64,000 nt of DNA from Flagellimonas sp. MMG031 (GTDB taxonomy: Bacteria; Bacteroidota; Bacteroidia; Flavobacteriales; Flavobacteriaceae): the NCBI RefSeq assembly GCF_040112705.1, contig NZ_CP157804.1:1180501-1244500 (forward strand), written 5' to 3'. A program made the translations under genes and the position numbers. Below, one piece after another: positions 63,984 through 64,000 of the stretch. Every line of letters starts with the position of its first letter. Within the stretch, counting starts at the first letter, position 1. The notes below the pieces were generated by a model that saw only the letters and a program-made list of their open reading frames with translations, made no database searches and was not told the origin of the DNA.

Positions 63984-64000
63984 GATGATTAAAGATTAAA

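Overview
The window is chromosomal DNA from a member of the Bacteroidota, almost certainly a marine-type Flavobacteriaceae; gene content resembles Muricauda/Flagellimonas/Zobellia relatives, but genus assignment is inference. The case rests on four things: promoters of the Bacteroidetes type (TTTG, about 19 nt, TAnnTTTG) instead of -35/-10 boxes; almost no Shine-Dalgarno sequences; a flavobacterial ExbB/ExbD/PorT-like block, DUF2723 membrane protein, tricorn-type protease and glycosylasparaginase; and short dispersed hairpin repeats containing TCGAGCGCAGTC. Coding density is high, no gap without a gene exceeds 300 bases, and I see no prophage, insertion sequence, rRNA or CRISPR array.

Layout. 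1-4.1 kb: envelope sugar genes (5' end of waaA, a DegT/AHBA-type aminotransferase, galE), a small unknown protein and a HGSNAT-like membrane acyltransferase. 4.3-8.4 kb: sucA-sucB (2-oxoglutarate dehydrogenase E1 and E2), followed by a dispersed-repeat cluster. 8.5-11.5 kb: a retropepsin-like protease, an AT-rich membrane protein, TatD nuclease and asparaginase. 11.5-15.4 kb: tRNA-Ser(GGA), then exbB, a four-helix membrane protein, two exbD genes and a PorT-like barrel protein. 14.8-20.8 kb (minus): PAP2-like membrane protein, rpoN, asnS and an MMPL/RND exporter. 20.9-25.4 kb (minus): translation genes frr, pyrH, tsf, rpsB, rpsI and rplM.

25.6-33.3 kb is a tyrosine-degradation block (hppD, hmgA, fahA, a flavin-reductase-like protein, a PLP aminotransferase) with a divergent MarR regulator whose probable operator lies over the hppD start. 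A ParDE toxin-antitoxin module with its own promoter and operator sits inside the block, and the aminotransferase start codon directly follows the parE stop codon. 33.4-47.2 kb: mixed housekeeping and envelope genes (tricorn protease, NIPSNAP lipoprotein, MFS transporter, polA, glycosylasparaginase, cutC, phosphoesterase, a cysteine-less thioredoxin-fold protein). 47.2-58.8 kb: a giant DUF2723 membrane protein, tRNA-Gln(TTG), a zinc metalloprotease, a YkgJ cysteine-cluster protein, a membrane-bound class III nucleotide cyclase and a large secreted PA14/C-type-lectin protein. 59-64 kb: rimP-nusA-infB behind a terminator-like leader, then a SPOR-domain protein.

Most promising for follow-up: the rimP leader (promoter, four-codon ORF and terminator hairpin overlapping), the parDE-aminotransferase arrangement, ribosomal protein S2 with an appended helix-hairpin-helix domain, the ExbB/ExbD/PorT-like block with a CxxC-bearing ExbD, and two structured dispersed repeats (a four-way-junction type and a pseudoknot type). 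No single locus could be shown to be a wholly new system from sequence reading alone.
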